A stretch of DNA of 64,000 bases from Macrococcoides equi (GCF_047425865.1 NZ_CP179735.1), one strand, 5' to 3'. Positions 25,630-34,966 are shown, counted from the stretch's first letter. The notes: generated from the sequence alone by a model not told the origin. Translations and numbers: made by a program.

Positions 25630-26466
25630 TTATTTTTTAATCCATGATATACCTATTGTACCGTAACCTAAATGGACGCCTGCTACAGGTACTAATATTT
25701 CACTGACGATATGAATATCCGGATATGTTGCTTGTAACCATTCTACGTATATCTCAGCTTCCTCTTCATCGCCACCATAAACCACACAAATCTCCTGCGG
25801 TCTGAATTCTGCTATATTTTTTTCGACATGTTTCTTTATCGCTTCAACTACTTTTTTCTTCGTTCTGACTTTATCAATCGGATAAATACTTCCATCCTCA
25901 AACTGTAGCACCAAATGTATATTAAGTAACCCAGCCATCAAACTCTGTGTTTTAGATACGCGACCACTTTTTTTCATTTGATTTAAATTTTTAGGATTTA
26001 ATATTAAGACAGCATCCTTAACGTATCGTTTAATCGTCTCAACAATTTCATCAAATGATTTGCCTTCTTCATTCATCTTTTTACCTGCTTCAATCATCGC
26101 TTTGATTGGATAACTACCGATCTTACTATCAATGACTGCAGAAGTAACATTAACTTCCTGGCTCGCTATTACAGAGCTTTGGAATGATCCTGTCAGCTTA
26201 CTTGAAGGATGTACAGCAATCACATGCGTATATCCAGACCTTTCTATTTCTTCGTAAACATCATGTATTGCCTGAAAATTTGGTTGTGTTGTTTTAGCAC
26301 CATCACCATATTCTTTCAATAATTGATAGAATTCTTCTACTGATAATTCAGCTTGATCCTGATAATGTTTATCATTAAGAATTACACCCATCGGCACTAC
26401 AAAAGTATCTTTTTCACCGATTTGTAGACCAGATGACGTATCTGTAACCCATGCGATTTTGTTCAT
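25630..26466 (-). CDS. DegV family fatty-acid-binding protein
   Basis: DegV/FakB-type proteins bind fatty acids; in S. aureus FakB presents them to the kinase FakA. IAWVTDTSSGL, VVPMGVILNDKHYQD, TTQPNFQ and the HPSSKLTGSFQSS ligand loop near residue 90 are typical. The length is normal at 278 residues. The frame opens at 26484, but GAGGAGG six bases before the ATG at 26466 (MNKIAWVTDTSS) fixes the start. No fakA is seen nearby, so partnership is inference. Confidence 0.9.
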   Translation of the reverse strand: MNKIAWVTDTSSGLQIGEKDTFVVPMGVILNDKHYQDQAELSVEEFYQLLKEYGDGAKTTQPNFQAIHDVYEEIERSGYTHVIAVHPSSKLTGSFQSSVIASQEVNVTSAVIDSKIGSYPIKAMIEAGKKMNEEGKSFDEIVETIKRYVKDAVLILNPKNLNQMKKSGRVSKTQSLMAGLLNIHLVLQFEDGSIYPIDKVRTKKKVVEAIKKHVEKNIAEFRPQEICVVYGGDEEEAEIYVEWLQATYPDIHIVSEILVPVAGVHLGYGTIGISWIKK

Positions 26467-26594
26467 CGTGTACCTCCTCCTCATTTAATAACATCATATC
26501 ACAAAACATAAAAAATATTTAATCTTAATAATAAATATTTTTATCTTTGTTGTTACTATATGATATTGATTTGATTTTACCCGGACAGATTATT

Positions 26595-28217
26595 TTATAT
26601 TGATAATAATTGTTTTTGAAGCAATGTATGAAATTTTGTGTCAGTTCGAGATAACAATTCAGGTGTGCCATGTTCAATTATTTCGCCTTCATCAATCAGA
26701 TATAATTGATCGCACATATCAAATATTGTCAAATCATGTGAAACAATAATGATAGTATGATGCGTTAACTGTTTGAGATAATCTAGCATTAACTTTTGAT
26801 TTTTTATATCTACACCATTAAATGGTTCATCTAATATCCAGACTGGTTTGTCCCTTAAAATCATTCGAATTAAATGCAACCGTTTCTTTTCTCCTCCTGA
26901 TAAATTTTCTCCAAATGATAAAATCTCACTCTCACTGTTAAACGGTAGATTAAAATCTCTTAATAAATGATTAAGTTTCGTTTTATCAATACTTGTGAAC
27001 ATATTGTCTGCAACAGTGCCACCTATAAAATGATTATCTTGTTCCATCACACAAAACATGTCCAGCAAATGATTTGGTGTATTAATCTTTTTATCATTTA
27101 AATAATAATCACCAGTGATATTTTCTAATCCTAAAATTGTATTGATTAATGTTGATTTACCGGCGCCACTTGGTCCTGCAATACCAATCTTTTGTCCTTT
27201 TTCTATTGATAAGTTGATATCGCAAAGACGCGTATCAACATTGACATCTTTTAAAGTGATATTAAAAATACCTTCATTGATATGCGAAAAGTGTTGTTTG
27301 TCATTTAGCTCATCTAAATGCTGTACCGCTTGCTTCGTCTCAACACGATGATAAGGAAAATGCACCATCGGTATACTCATTTCAAACAGTGTAATAGCAA
27401 CCATTACTATACTTAAATACATCATCGTATTGTGTGTCGGATCATAAAGCATGACGAGGATTACCATAAATATAGCAATCATCGATATGAAATTAAGTAG
27501 AAAATCATAGATAACAATAAATTTATTTTCCTTTTTTATCGCATCTTCCATTTGCGCTTCTCTAGCATAAAGTTGCGCTAGATATGTATCGTGCTTATCG
27601 AATACGCGGAGTGCTTCCAAAGAGAGTTGATAATCAAGAAAATGTCTTTCAAACGCCTGTGTCGCCTCTATCTTTTGTGCCACTATCCTCTCCAGTAGAT
27701 GAGAAAATATGAGTGGCAAAATCAATGTTAAAATTAACATCGAGATAAAGAGAACAATGACTGCATATAAACTGAACTGCATATAAATCAGTATAACAAT
27801 TATTGCAGTACTTAGTGCAATAGTCGGTGGATAGATCACACGTAAAAGTAAATTCTGAAGTTTTTCTATATCATTTACCGTGCGGTTGAGCAATGTCGAT
27901 AGATGATATCTGGATTGAATCGAGATAAAATTCTCCAGAAGATTGCGTACAGTTGTTACCCTAACATCCTTAAGCATCTCAAAAGTTGCTTCGTGACTGA
28001 TTAATCTTTCAAAGTATTTACAGATTGCTCGAATAACCCCAAACAGTTTAATGGTAGCAACAAGCGTCATCAATGAATAAAGCGGAACTTTATATGCACT
28101 TTTAGATAACATCAGTCCACTTAAACTAAACATACCTATAGCGGTTAATCCTCCGAAAGTACCGATAATTATTGCTATGATGAGTGATTTTTTAGTATTT
28201 CTTGATAAATAACGCAT
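26595..28217 (-). CDS. cydC: ABC exporter ATPase/permease, CydC-like
   Basis: A half-transporter of 540 residues: an N-terminal membrane domain with six hydrophobic segments to about residue 300, then an ATPase domain with Walker A AGPSGAGKSTLIN, signature LSGGEKKRLHLI and Walker B VWILDEPFNG, and the switch histidine in IIIVSHDL. It follows cydD-like by three bases and they probably form a heterodimer. CydDC of E. coli exports cysteine and glutathione and supports cytochrome bd assembly; substrate here is inference, and no cydAB genes lie in the window. Confidence 0.8.
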   Translation of the reverse strand: MRYLSRNTKKSLIIAIIIGTFGGLTAIGMFSLSGLMLSKSAYKVPLYSLMTLVATIKLFGVIRAICKYFERLISHEATFEMLKDVRVTTVRNLLENFISIQSRYHLSTLLNRTVNDIEKLQNLLLRVIYPPTIALSTAIIVILIYMQFSLYAVIVLFISMLILTLILPLIFSHLLERIVAQKIEATQAFERHFLDYQLSLEALRVFDKHDTYLAQLYAREAQMEDAIKKENKFIVIYDFLLNFISMIAIFMVILVMLYDPTHNTMMYLSIVMVAITLFEMSIPMVHFPYHRVETKQAVQHLDELNDKQHFSHINEGIFNITLKDVNVDTRLCDINLSIEKGQKIGIAGPSGAGKSTLINTILGLENITGDYYLNDKKINTPNHLLDMFCVMEQDNHFIGGTVADNMFTSIDKTKLNHLLRDFNLPFNSESEILSFGENLSGGEKKRLHLIRMILRDKPVWILDEPFNGVDIKNQKLMLDYLKQLTHHTIIIVSHDLTIFDMCDQLYLIDEGEIIEHGTPELLSRTDTKFHTLLQKQLLSI

Positions 28218-28220
28218 GAC

Positions 28221-29795
28221 TTATTCTCCTTCACTTCTTTGAATCGTAAGCTGACCGTCATCTATATAGATAATATTTTGTGCTGAGGTGATTGTTTGCT
28301 GATTGTGCGCAATGATAAAGACGGTTGATTGCTGTTTCAATCGCTCAATGGCTTGGTTAATGATACGTTCACTTTCAATATCAAGCATTGCAGTCGGCTC
28401 ATCAAAAATAACGAGTGCCTTAGGCTGAACAAACACACGGAGCAGCATCAAGCGTCTTGCCTCACCTCCTGAAAGCTGTCTACCACTTTGACCGATAACT
28501 GTCTCATATTGGTCAGGTAAAGACATGAATAACTCATGCAGCCGAAGCATTTCAGCGTAATGATAGACCACTTCATCATCAATCTGCTGAAACATCTTTA
28601 TATTATTCATAATCGTAGTATTTAATATAATAGGATTTTGCGATAAATAAACGACATTCCCCTTGCAACTTTCAGGTAATGTTAATGTACCCTTTGCATA
28701 TTGCAGTCCGGCAAGTACTTTTGCAAACGTTGACTTACCAGCACCACTCGGTCCAGCAATCACATAGTGCTTAAGTGGTAATGTGACATTCGCTTGAAAC
28801 TGATATTTATGCTCCGGATAAGAGACTAAAATATCGTCCATTACAATCGTTTGTGCTTGATGATAGTCTACTTTTGTAGAATGATCTTCTTTATTAAGTG
28901 CGTCATCAATAAGCTCCCCATATCCACTTGACTGCTTACCTGTATGAAAGGCCAGTCCGAGATCCTTTAAGGCATTATAAAATTCAGGTGCAAGCATTAA
29001 TACAACAACAGAGGTATAAAAACTTACTGACTCGAAAACGATTAATGACAATCCGATTTCAAGCGCAATAATACCGATTGAGAGCATCGCAATAAATTCA
29101 AGCATCAGTGTTGATAGAAATGCTGTCTTTAAAATTTTCATCGTATTATCTTTATATTGCACTGAATAGTCTTCAATTTTTTCCATTGCCGTTTTTTCAT
29201 ATTTAAATAGTTTGATGGTCATGATACCTTTCATAACGTTTAAAAAGTAATTAGAAAAATGATTGAGCGATAACATTTGCTCTGTTGCTTTCTTTGATGT
29301 GTTGATGCCGATAATGATATAGAACAACGGAATAAATGGTGCTGTAATACACATAATAAGTGCAGTCTGGTAATGAAATCTAAACAAAAATATCACGATA
29401 AATAACGGAACGAGCATGGATTTATAAACTTGTGGTATATAATCTGCGAAAAACGGGTGGATACCTTCTATCCCTTGCTGACTTAAATTCAATGTTTCAC
29501 CCGCATCCTTACACTTCTTCAGTAATTTTTTTCTAAGACTACGCTTGATTTTGTCACTCATGACTTGCCCGGTATATTTAATACCCGACTGTAAAATACT
29601 ACGCATCACCAGTATAATGAGTATTACGACTAAAGTATGAGGGATATCGATAACATTCTTTGTTAAAATATAATCAACAATCTTACCTATTTCTATACTT
29701 TGCATGATAATGGCAATACTTAATGCAATACTGAATATAAAAATTACTATATGTAATCGAAAATATTGTTTCGATAATTGTGTTAAATACTTCAC
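28221..29795 (-). CDS. cydD: ABC exporter ATPase/permease, CydD-like
   Basis: Partner of the CydC-like protein. Membrane domain with six segments to about residue 310, then Walker A AGPSGAGKSTFAK, signature LSGGEARRLMLL and Walker B LVIFDEPTAMLD, with IIAHN as switch. The frame extends to an ATG at 29831, but a TATAAT box (29820-29815) lies inside that extension and AAGGAG stands seven bases before a GTG at 29795 (MKYLTQLSKQYF); I therefore use GTG, 524 residues. It is divergent from uppP. Confidence 0.8.
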   Translation of the reverse strand: MKYLTQLSKQYFRLHIVIFIFSIALSIAIIMQSIEIGKIVDYILTKNVIDIPHTLVVILIILVMRSILQSGIKYTGQVMSDKIKRSLRKKLLKKCKDAGETLNLSQQGIEGIHPFFADYIPQVYKSMLVPLFIVIFLFRFHYQTALIMCITAPFIPLFYIIIGINTSKKATEQMLSLNHFSNYFLNVMKGIMTIKLFKYEKTAMEKIEDYSVQYKDNTMKILKTAFLSTLMLEFIAMLSIGIIALEIGLSLIVFESVSFYTSVVVLMLAPEFYNALKDLGLAFHTGKQSSGYGELIDDALNKEDHSTKVDYHQAQTIVMDDILVSYPEHKYQFQANVTLPLKHYVIAGPSGAGKSTFAKVLAGLQYAKGTLTLPESCKGNVVYLSQNPIILNTTIMNNIKMFQQIDDEVVYHYAEMLRLHELFMSLPDQYETVIGQSGRQLSGGEARRLMLLRVFVQPKALVIFDEPTAMLDIESERIINQAIERLKQQSTVFIIAHNQQTITSAQNIIYIDDGQLTIQRSEGE

Positions 29796-29865
29796 ATAAT
29801 CACTCCTTGGTTGCATTATAGCATGTATCACTCAACAAGTATAAATAGTGAAATTGGAATGACTA

Positions 29866-29874
29866 TGCTATAAT
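29866..29874 (+). promoter_or_regulatory. Extended -10 promoter of uppP
   Basis: TGCTATAAT fits TGnTATAAT, about 40 bases before the uppP start; no good -35 is present. Confidence 0.55.
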
Positions 29875-29914
29875 TTTTAAAGAATTTAAAAAGAAGATAA
29901 AAGGTGGTTCACGC

Positions 29915-30769
29915 ATGGAATTTTTTGAATTAGTCAAGGCGCTTATCCTCGGAATTGTGGAAGGTTTAACTGAATTTGCTCCTGTTTCATCTACAGGACA
30001 TCAAATTTTAGTGGATGATATGTGGTTACAGACAAAAGAAGTATTAGGAAATCAGGAATCAGCGAATACATTCAAAATCGTTATTCAGCTTGGTTCTATA
30101 TTTGCAGCAGCGTGGATTTTCCGTCATCGTTTCCTGGAAATGTTTCATTTAGCAAAAGATAAAACACCTCATCCATCAGGTAAAAAATTAAATTTATTAC
30201 ACGTCTTCTTAGGATTATTACCTGCAGGTATCATGGGATTATTGTTTGACGATTTTATCGATGAACATTTATTCTCTGTACCAACAGTATTAATCGGTTT
30301 AGCATTAGGTGCTTTTCTGATGATTGCAGCAGATATTTATTCTAAAAAAGTTCAACATCCAACCACAGTTGATGAAATCAGCTATAAAAATGCAATCATT
30401 ATCGGGATTGCTCAATGTTTAGCATTATGGCCAGGTTTTTCTAGATCAGGATCTACGATTTCTACCGGAGTACTTTTAAAGATGAATCACAAAGCAGCTA
30501 GTGACTTCACATTTATTATGGCTGTCCCTATTATGTTTGCAGCAAGTGCTAAAAGTTTAATCAGCAACCTTGAGTATATCCAAAGTAGTCATATTACATT
30601 CTATATTGTCGGGTTTATTGCAGCATTTTTATTCGGGGTACTCTCAATCCGATTGTTCCTTGATTTAATTAATCGCATTAAACTTATTCCTTTTGCAATA
30701 TATCGACTTGTGCTTGTGGCTATCATTGCAATTTTATATTACGGTTTTGGCATTGGACACGGTTTATAA
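29915..30769 (+). CDS. uppP: Undecaprenyl-diphosphatase UppP (BacA)
   Basis: UppP removes phosphate from undecaprenyl pyrophosphate to recycle the lipid carrier for cell wall synthesis, and its dosage affects bacitracin resistance. The two active-site regions are present: VEGLTEFAPVSSTGHQ near residue 17 and PGFSRSGSTISTG near 172. Seven to eight hydrophobic segments, 284 residues. FAPVSS in place of FLPVSS is, as far as I recall, normal in staphylococcal UppP. AAAGGTGG lies before the ATG. A terminator follows and a MarR regulator gene is next. Confidence 0.96.
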   Translation: MEFFELVKALILGIVEGLTEFAPVSSTGHQILVDDMWLQTKEVLGNQESANTFKIVIQLGSIFAAAWIFRHRFLEMFHLAKDKTPHPSGKKLNLLHVFLGLLPAGIMGLLFDDFIDEHLFSVPTVLIGLALGAFLMIAADIYSKKVQHPTTVDEISYKNAIIIGIAQCLALWPGFSRSGSTISTGVLLKMNHKAASDFTFIMAVPIMFAASAKSLISNLEYIQSSHITFYIVGFIAAFLFGVLSIRLFLDLINRIKLIPFAIYRLVLVAIIAILYYGFGIGHGL

Positions 30770-30779
30770 AATTATTCTT

Positions 30780-30803
30780 ACAGCTCAATGAGCTGTATTT
30801 TTT
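30780..30803 (+). terminator. Terminator after uppP
   Basis: ACAGCTC/GAGCTGT around AAT followed by a T run. Confidence 0.85.
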
Positions 30804-30894
30804 ATATCCTAAATAAATTTTTTGTTCTCATATCTTTATTACACAAAAAAGTGATATAATGTTAATAACTAAACAAGCACAACAAGGAGCATTT

Positions 30895-31311
30895 ATGCCA
30901 AATAATTCACTTGATTATCAAATGTATCTTGCGCAACGTGAGATTATTAAATATTATAATCGAAATTTATTAAAGCAAAATCAGTTAAGTTATCAGCATT
31001 ATCTAGTTCTTATGGTATTAAATGAAGAAGAAGTTATGCCAGTATTACAACTCGGCGAACGTCTTGCTTTCCAATCTGGAACCATTACACCAATACTTAA
31101 GAAAATGGAAGCGCGTGGTATTATTTCACGTCATCGCAGTGAAGATGACGAACGTATCGTGATGGTCCAATTAACTGAGGAAGGTATGCAACTCGTTAAA
31201 CAATTGCTCAACACGCCTTATGATATGTTTAAAGCTAGTCACCTAAGTTACGAGGAATATCAACTTTTAATGAAACTGTCTCAAAAAATTGTTAAAAACG
31301 TCACATATTAA
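30895..31311 (+). CDS. MarR family transcriptional regulator
   Basis: A winged-helix regulator of 138 residues: YQMYLAQREIIKYYNRNLLK at the N-terminal dimer helix, LGERLAFQSGTITPILKKMEARGIISRHRS as recognition helix, and DDERIVMVQLTEEG as wing. It is related to MgrA/SarZ and OhrR-type proteins but has no cysteine, so not redox-sensing by thiol. An ATG at 30859 opens the frame, but it overlaps a TGATATAAT extended -10 box (30852-30860); AAGGAG seven bases before 30895 gives the true start. Targets unknown, maybe uppP or the next gene. Confidence 0.85.
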   Translation: MPNNSLDYQMYLAQREIIKYYNRNLLKQNQLSYQHYLVLMVLNEEEVMPVLQLGERLAFQSGTITPILKKMEARGIISRHRSEDDERIVMVQLTEEGMQLVKQLLNTPYDMFKASHLSYEEYQLLMKLSQKIVKNVTY

Positions 31312-31319
31312 AAACGTTC

Positions 31320-31360
31320 AATAACGATGAATCGATTTAGCCGATTCATCGTTATTTTTT
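31320..31360 (+). terminator. Terminator after the MarR gene
   Basis: Arms AATAACGATGAATCG and CGATTCATCGTTATT around a short loop, ending in a T run. Confidence 0.9.
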
Positions 31361-31387
31361 TATATATAAGGGTAAATACTATATAAT
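31351..31387 (+). promoter_or_regulatory. Possible SigB-like and SigA promoter elements
   Basis: GTTATT, 13 bases, GGGTAA (31351-31375) resembles a SigB promoter, though its -35 is part of the preceding terminator. A TATAAT box lies at 31382-31387. Either could drive the coiled-coil protein gene. Confidence 0.35.
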
Positions 31388-31420
31388 AATGACTACCAAT
31401 ATATAAAGGAGCGTTAAGCC

Positions 31421-32335
31421 ATGAAAAAAGAAACTGTAAAATCAGCAATTAATGTTGCTGCTGTATTATTAGTGCCGCTTATCAATGAACGTCATCGCAT
31501 CAAGCAGCACCCTGAAGTTCAAAAGATGAGTGACTATTCTTCAAAAGCTTTCGATAATACAAAGCATGTGGCAATAAAGACAAAAGATAAAACAGTACAT
31601 GCAACGCATAAAGTGACCTCTGCGGTTAGCACTGTTAAAAATACTACAGTTGATACTGCTCAATTTGTCAATCGTAAAGCCCATGAAACTAAGAAGAAAC
31701 ATGATTATAATCAACAAATGAAACAACACCATAAACAGGAAAAGCTTGAACAGAAAGAAGAAAAACAACTTCAAAAGGAAATTAATAAATTAGATCATCA
31801 GTTATCTAAAAATATCGAACGTAGAATAAAAGAAGAAGATAAAGCTGTAAACGAACGCGAGAAAGCACTTAAACAGGAAATGAAACAATATAAAAACTAT
31901 TCTGCGAACCAAGCAGTTAATGAGCAAACATTTGCCCCTGAACAGCCAAAAAAACTAGCGCGAAAAGATAAAAAAGCGATTCATCAGCTTGCCAAAAAAT
32001 TAGAACAATCTATCGAGGCACGTCATGCCGCTGAAGAAAAGGCTAACAATGCTAATCGAAAAGCCATGATTAAAGAAATGAAACAGTATAAGAACTATAA
32101 AATCAAGACACCTGGACAGAAGCGTTCAATATTCGGTCTGAAACGAGATAAACTAAACGTACAGAATGATAGAGTACATCAAGCTTTCACACCAAATGAT
32201 ACTATCTCAGCGAAAGTGAGTGCACCTACTCAAAAAGCGAATAGTAAGACAGTTGAAGTAGAAGAAAATTACGATAATGCAAAAGCTTTCGAGTTACATC
32301 GACAGTTAATGGCTGAACATATTGCCAAGCGTTAA
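31421..32335 (+). CDS. Lysine-rich coiled-coil protein with internal duplication
   Basis: A very basic and charged 304-residue protein I do not recognise. The first 20 residues are moderately hydrophobic (INVAAVLLVPLIN), followed by a helical, lysine/glutamate-rich coiled coil. A unit of about 55 residues occurs twice: EEDKAVNEREKALKQEMKQ and AEEKANNANRKAMIKEMKQ, each followed by YKNY, within similar surroundings that begin QLSKNIE or KLEQSIE. The start of the protein (KDKTVHATHKVTSAVSTVKN) recalls late-embryogenesis/YtxH-like stress proteins, so a stress role is possible. AAAGGAGCG precedes the ATG. Confidence 0.7.
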   Translation: MKKETVKSAINVAAVLLVPLINERHRIKQHPEVQKMSDYSSKAFDNTKHVAIKTKDKTVHATHKVTSAVSTVKNTTVDTAQFVNRKAHETKKKHDYNQQMKQHHKQEKLEQKEEKQLQKEINKLDHQLSKNIERRIKEEDKAVNEREKALKQEMKQYKNYSANQAVNEQTFAPEQPKKLARKDKKAIHQLAKKLEQSIEARHAAEEKANNANRKAMIKEMKQYKNYKIKTPGQKRSIFGLKRDKLNVQNDRVHQAFTPNDTISAKVSAPTQKANSKTVEVEENYDNAKAFELHRQLMAEHIAKR

Positions 32336-32783
32336 ACGTATTATTGTAGATGCTGATAGTTCCCCTGTCGTTCAGGAGATTATCCAGGTTGCCGAAGCAT
32401 TTAATCTTACTGTTTTATTAGTAATGGATTTCGCACATTATAGATCGCAAACATTTCCAGCATTTGTTACCATTCAGTATGTGGATACCGGCAATGATAG
32501 TGCAGATTATGCGATAAAAAAAGTTGCAACTTCACATGACTTAGTGGTTACAGGTGATTACGGTCTTGCAAGTCTATTACTTGCGACAAGTAAGGTTATG
32601 CATCACAATGGTAAGTTATATACGCAAGAAACGATTGAGATGTTGCTACTCACAAGATACCATCACCAATTAGCACGCAAAGCTAAACAACGTGTAAAAG
32701 GGCCTTCAAAGTTTACTGCACAGCATCGACAATTTTTTATTCAGTCACTGACTGAATGCATAGAAAAAAACTTAGCGAATTAA
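32322..32783 (+). CDS. UPF0178 (YaiI/YqxD) family protein
   Basis: A small cytoplasmic protein of the UPF0178 family, related to PIN-like/NYN nucleases: VDADSSPVVQEII at the N-terminus, DYAIKKVATSHDLVVTGDYGLASLLL in the middle and HHNGKLYT later, followed by the basic RVKGPSKFTAQHRQFF. Aspartates of the first and third motif could bind metal, but no activity is established. The start is TTG, 14 bases inside the end of the coiled-coil gene, with only a weak ribosome site, so translational coupling is likely; no ATG is available before the conserved motif. Confidence 0.85.
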   Translation: MPSVKRIIVDADSSPVVQEIIQVAEAFNLTVLLVMDFAHYRSQTFPAFVTIQYVDTGNDSADYAIKKVATSHDLVVTGDYGLASLLLATSKVMHHNGKLYTQETIEMLLLTRYHHQLARKAKQRVKGPSKFTAQHRQFFIQSLTECIEKNLAN

Positions 32784-32798
32784 TTGCTAAGTTTTTTT
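32764..32798. terminator. Shared terminator of two convergent genes
   Basis: AAAAAAACTTAGC and GCTAAGTTTTTTT pair around an AATTAAT loop, overlapping both stop codons. Confidence 0.85.
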
Positions 32799-33247
32799 GA
32801 TAGTACTTTTAATTGTGATAAGCCTTGACGAATCAATCGTTTTTCATCTTTAAAGCCAGATTTGATAAACGCATAATACGCATCATTTTTTACATTAACC
32901 ATTAAATAAATTGCTTCGACTTCAGGATATTCATCAGCAAGATAGCGCTCGATGGCTGCTAAAGTCGCTTTAAAATACCCTTTATTCTGTTCAGCATAGT
33001 TAATGGATAATCCTCGAAGATATATTGCATTATCAGGAGCATCAATAGTGTTTAAGATGTCACCTTGTTCAAGGGCAAATACTCCAATTAATCTATCTTG
33101 CTCTTCAATAATAAATGGTGTGTAATTAGGTTTTTGTCGTGTAAGTATGAATCTTGGATGACCTGCATACACCATTTGCTTTGCTGGCAGCTCATAATGA
33201 CTTAAGTCAATGTCATTATTTGTGTCTACTGGTTTAATAAGTATCAA
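32780..33247 (-). CDS. GNAT family N-acetyltransferase
   Basis: A small acyl-CoA-dependent transferase. After an N-terminal strand region the core reads EEQDRLIGVFALEQGD, then LRGLSINYAEQNKGYFKATLAAIERYL (acetyl-CoA loop, Q-N-K-G-Y in place of the usual Q-x-x-G-x-G/A) and YAFIKSGFKDEKRLI at the end. Substrate unknown. The frame opens at a GTG (33256) that directly touches GGAG; a TTG at 33247 is eight bases from this ribosome site and is preferred. Convergent with the UPF0178 gene, overlapping by four bases. Confidence 0.8.
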   Translation of the reverse strand: MILIKPVDTNNDIDLSHYELPAKQMVYAGHPRFILTRQKPNYTPFIIEEQDRLIGVFALEQGDILNTIDAPDNAIYLRGLSINYAEQNKGYFKATLAAIERYLADEYPEVEAIYLMVNVKNDAYYAFIKSGFKDEKRLIRQGLSQLKVLSKKLSN

Positions 33248-33304
33248 GATATTCACTCCATTTCATTACATTTAATAATAACATAAAAGAAAGGATTTTT
33301 TTAC

Positions 33305-33877
33305 ATGAAAAATATTGCAGTTTACTGTGGATCAATTAAAGGGAAATCACCGCTTTATGCTGAAGGTGCTAGAGCGTTAGGCCAAACAATGGCTGAACAA
33401 CAAATTGGACTTGTTTTTGGTGGTGGTAAAGCTGGTCTAATGGGTGTAATCGCTGATAGCGTTATCCAACACAAAGGAAAAACAATCGGTGTCATCCCCC
33501 ATTTCCTTCACGAAAAAGAAATTGCACACCCAGATCTTACTGAACTTTATACAGTAGACACGATGCATCAAAGAAAAGATATGATGTCCTCATTATGTGA
33601 CGGATATATTATGATGCCAGGTGGTGCAGGAACACTTGAGGAGTTCTTTGAAATATTTACATGGGCTCAACTCGGATTGCATGAGAAGCCAATCGGTATT
33701 TTAAATACTGACGACTTCTATAGCCCTTTAATTAATATGCTGGATAAGATGATAGAAGAAGGATTCATCGGTGAACATTATCGCGACCTTGCAATTGTGG
33801 ACGATAATCCTAAATCTTTAATCGAAAAGATGAAAAACGCTAAACCTGTAAGTGTTAAGCGCTATGACAACGAATAA
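33305..33877 (+). CDS. LOG family / TIGR00730 Rossmann-fold protein
   Basis: This family hydrolyses nucleoside 5'-monophosphates to base and ribose phosphate (cytokinin-activating LOG in plants). VYCGSIKGKSPLY, LVFGGGKAGLMGVIAD, and the characteristic PGGAGTLEEFFE with nearby MHQRKDMM are all in place; 190 residues is the usual length. In bacteria the physiological substrate is not settled. AAGGA precedes the ATG. It converges with the DUF523 gene and overlaps its end by 16 bases. Confidence 0.93.
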   Translation: MKNIAVYCGSIKGKSPLYAEGARALGQTMAEQQIGLVFGGGKAGLMGVIADSVIQHKGKTIGVIPHFLHEKEIAHPDLTELYTVDTMHQRKDMMSSLCDGYIMMPGGAGTLEEFFEIFTWAQLGLHEKPIGILNTDDFYSPLINMLDKMIEEGFIGEHYRDLAIVDDNPKSLIEKMKNAKPVSVKRYDNE

Positions 33878-34317
33878 TCCTGTTCACTCATCACTTGAAT
33901 ACCATGACGACTTAACAAGGCACTCGTAACGCCGAGTCCTTGTTTTTTTGTCCCACTAAAGCTGCCGTCATATATCTGTGTATTGCCACAACTCGGACTA
34001 TTTGCTTTTAAAATAACTGTATCCACAAGATTATCTTTTAATATCTGCAAAGTTTGCTCCGCACCTTTTATAAATGCCTCTGTTACATCTTTGCCTGATA
34101 TAGTGATTACTTTCGCTTTACCATCCAGCACATCAAAACCATCTCCTCCAACAATCTCTGCAGGATCACGTGGTGTACTTAAACCACCTAAAACCTCTGG
34201 ACAGGCATGAATGGCACGTCCTTCTTCTATGAGTTGTATGAGTGACGGTTGACCTTGCGTGCCCCCATCATATCTTACATGTTCTCCTATGAGACAACTA
34301 CTGATCAATATCATCAT
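33862..34317 (-). CDS. DUF523 family protein
   Basis: A 151-residue protein with the DUF523 pattern: ISSCLIGEHVRYDGG at the start, ACPEVLGGLSTPRDPAEIV, then ILKANSPSCGNTQIYDG. The cysteines in SCLIG, ACPE and SPSCG may form a metal or iron-sulfur site, but function is unknown. GGGGGAT precedes the double ATG. It lies ten bases downstream of a GNAT acetyltransferase gene on the same strand. Confidence 0.9.
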   Translation of the reverse strand: MMILISSCLIGEHVRYDGGTQGQPSLIQLIEEGRAIHACPEVLGGLSTPRDPAEIVGGDGFDVLDGKAKVITISGKDVTEAFIKGAEQTLQILKDNLVDTVILKANSPSCGNTQIYDGSFSGTKKQGLGVTSALLSRHGIQVMSEQDYSLS

Positions 34318-34327
34318 CTATCCCCCG

Positions 34328-34867
34328 TCAAATCAATTTTTTATAGTAAAGCACTTGTTCTCGTAATGGATGATCAACATGGATTAAAGGATGATTAAAA
34401 CTTTTGATATATTCCATATCAAGTTTATGCATAATTCTTCTACTTTGGCGATTCACAAGGCTTGTGTAGCTATATACAGATGTTACACCTTTTTGTGCTG
34501 CATAATGTAATACTCCTTTAGCACCTTCAGTTGCATAACCTTTGTTCCAAAATTCTTTCCTTAATCGCCAGCCTATCTCATAGCATGGCATAAATGGTAA
34601 ATCAAAATACTTTGTAGGAATCAAATATTGTATCCCGATAAATCCAATAAATTCTTTCGTGTCTTTTAAAGCTACTGCAAATAACCCTAGTTCGTGCTGA
34701 ATAATCTCACGTTGCATCATATAAAAAGCCATTTCACTACGCGCGCTACTCATAACATCCGGAAAATAACGACGGACGTCAAAATCACTGTTCATCGCCT
34801 GAAAATGAACTAAATCATATTCATGCCAATCTCTAAATATTAATCTATCAGTCTCAAAATATATCAT
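34328..34867 (-). CDS. GNAT family N-acetyltransferase (RimJ/RimL type)
   Basis: FETDRLIFRDWHEYD at the N-terminus and YEIGWRLRKEFWNKGYATEGAKGVL with VTSVYSYTSLVNRQSRRIMHKLDM are the standard motifs of ribosomal-protein alanine acetyltransferase-like enzymes, broad in substrate. AGGAGG with six-base spacing supports the ATG at 34867 rather than one 16 codons upstream, giving 179 residues. It is followed after ten bases by the DUF523 gene, probably one transcript. Confidence 0.87.
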   Translation of the reverse strand: MIYFETDRLIFRDWHEYDLVHFQAMNSDFDVRRYFPDVMSSARSEMAFYMMQREIIQHELGLFAVALKDTKEFIGFIGIQYLIPTKYFDLPFMPCYEIGWRLRKEFWNKGYATEGAKGVLHYAAQKGVTSVYSYTSLVNRQSRRIMHKLDMEYIKSFNHPLIHVDHPLREQVLYYKKLI

Positions 34868-34927
34868 CTTATCCTCCTGTTGATTTAAATATACCAAATT
34901 ACGCTTTACTCTCAAACACCCACAATC

Positions 34928-34964
34928 AAAAAGAGCCGATATTTTTTCAATATCGACTCTTTAT
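34928..34964 (-). terminator. Terminator of the longer M6 protease gene
   Basis: Arms AAAGAGCCGATATT and AATATCGACTCTTT (one bulge) around a short loop with T runs, just after the protease stop codon. Confidence 0.85.
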
Positions 34965-34966
34965 AA

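Noticed and set aside
29915..30769. FAPVSS instead of FLPVSS in UppP as an active-site change
   Set aside because: I recall the alanine as normal in staphylococcal UppP; all other catalytic residues are intact.
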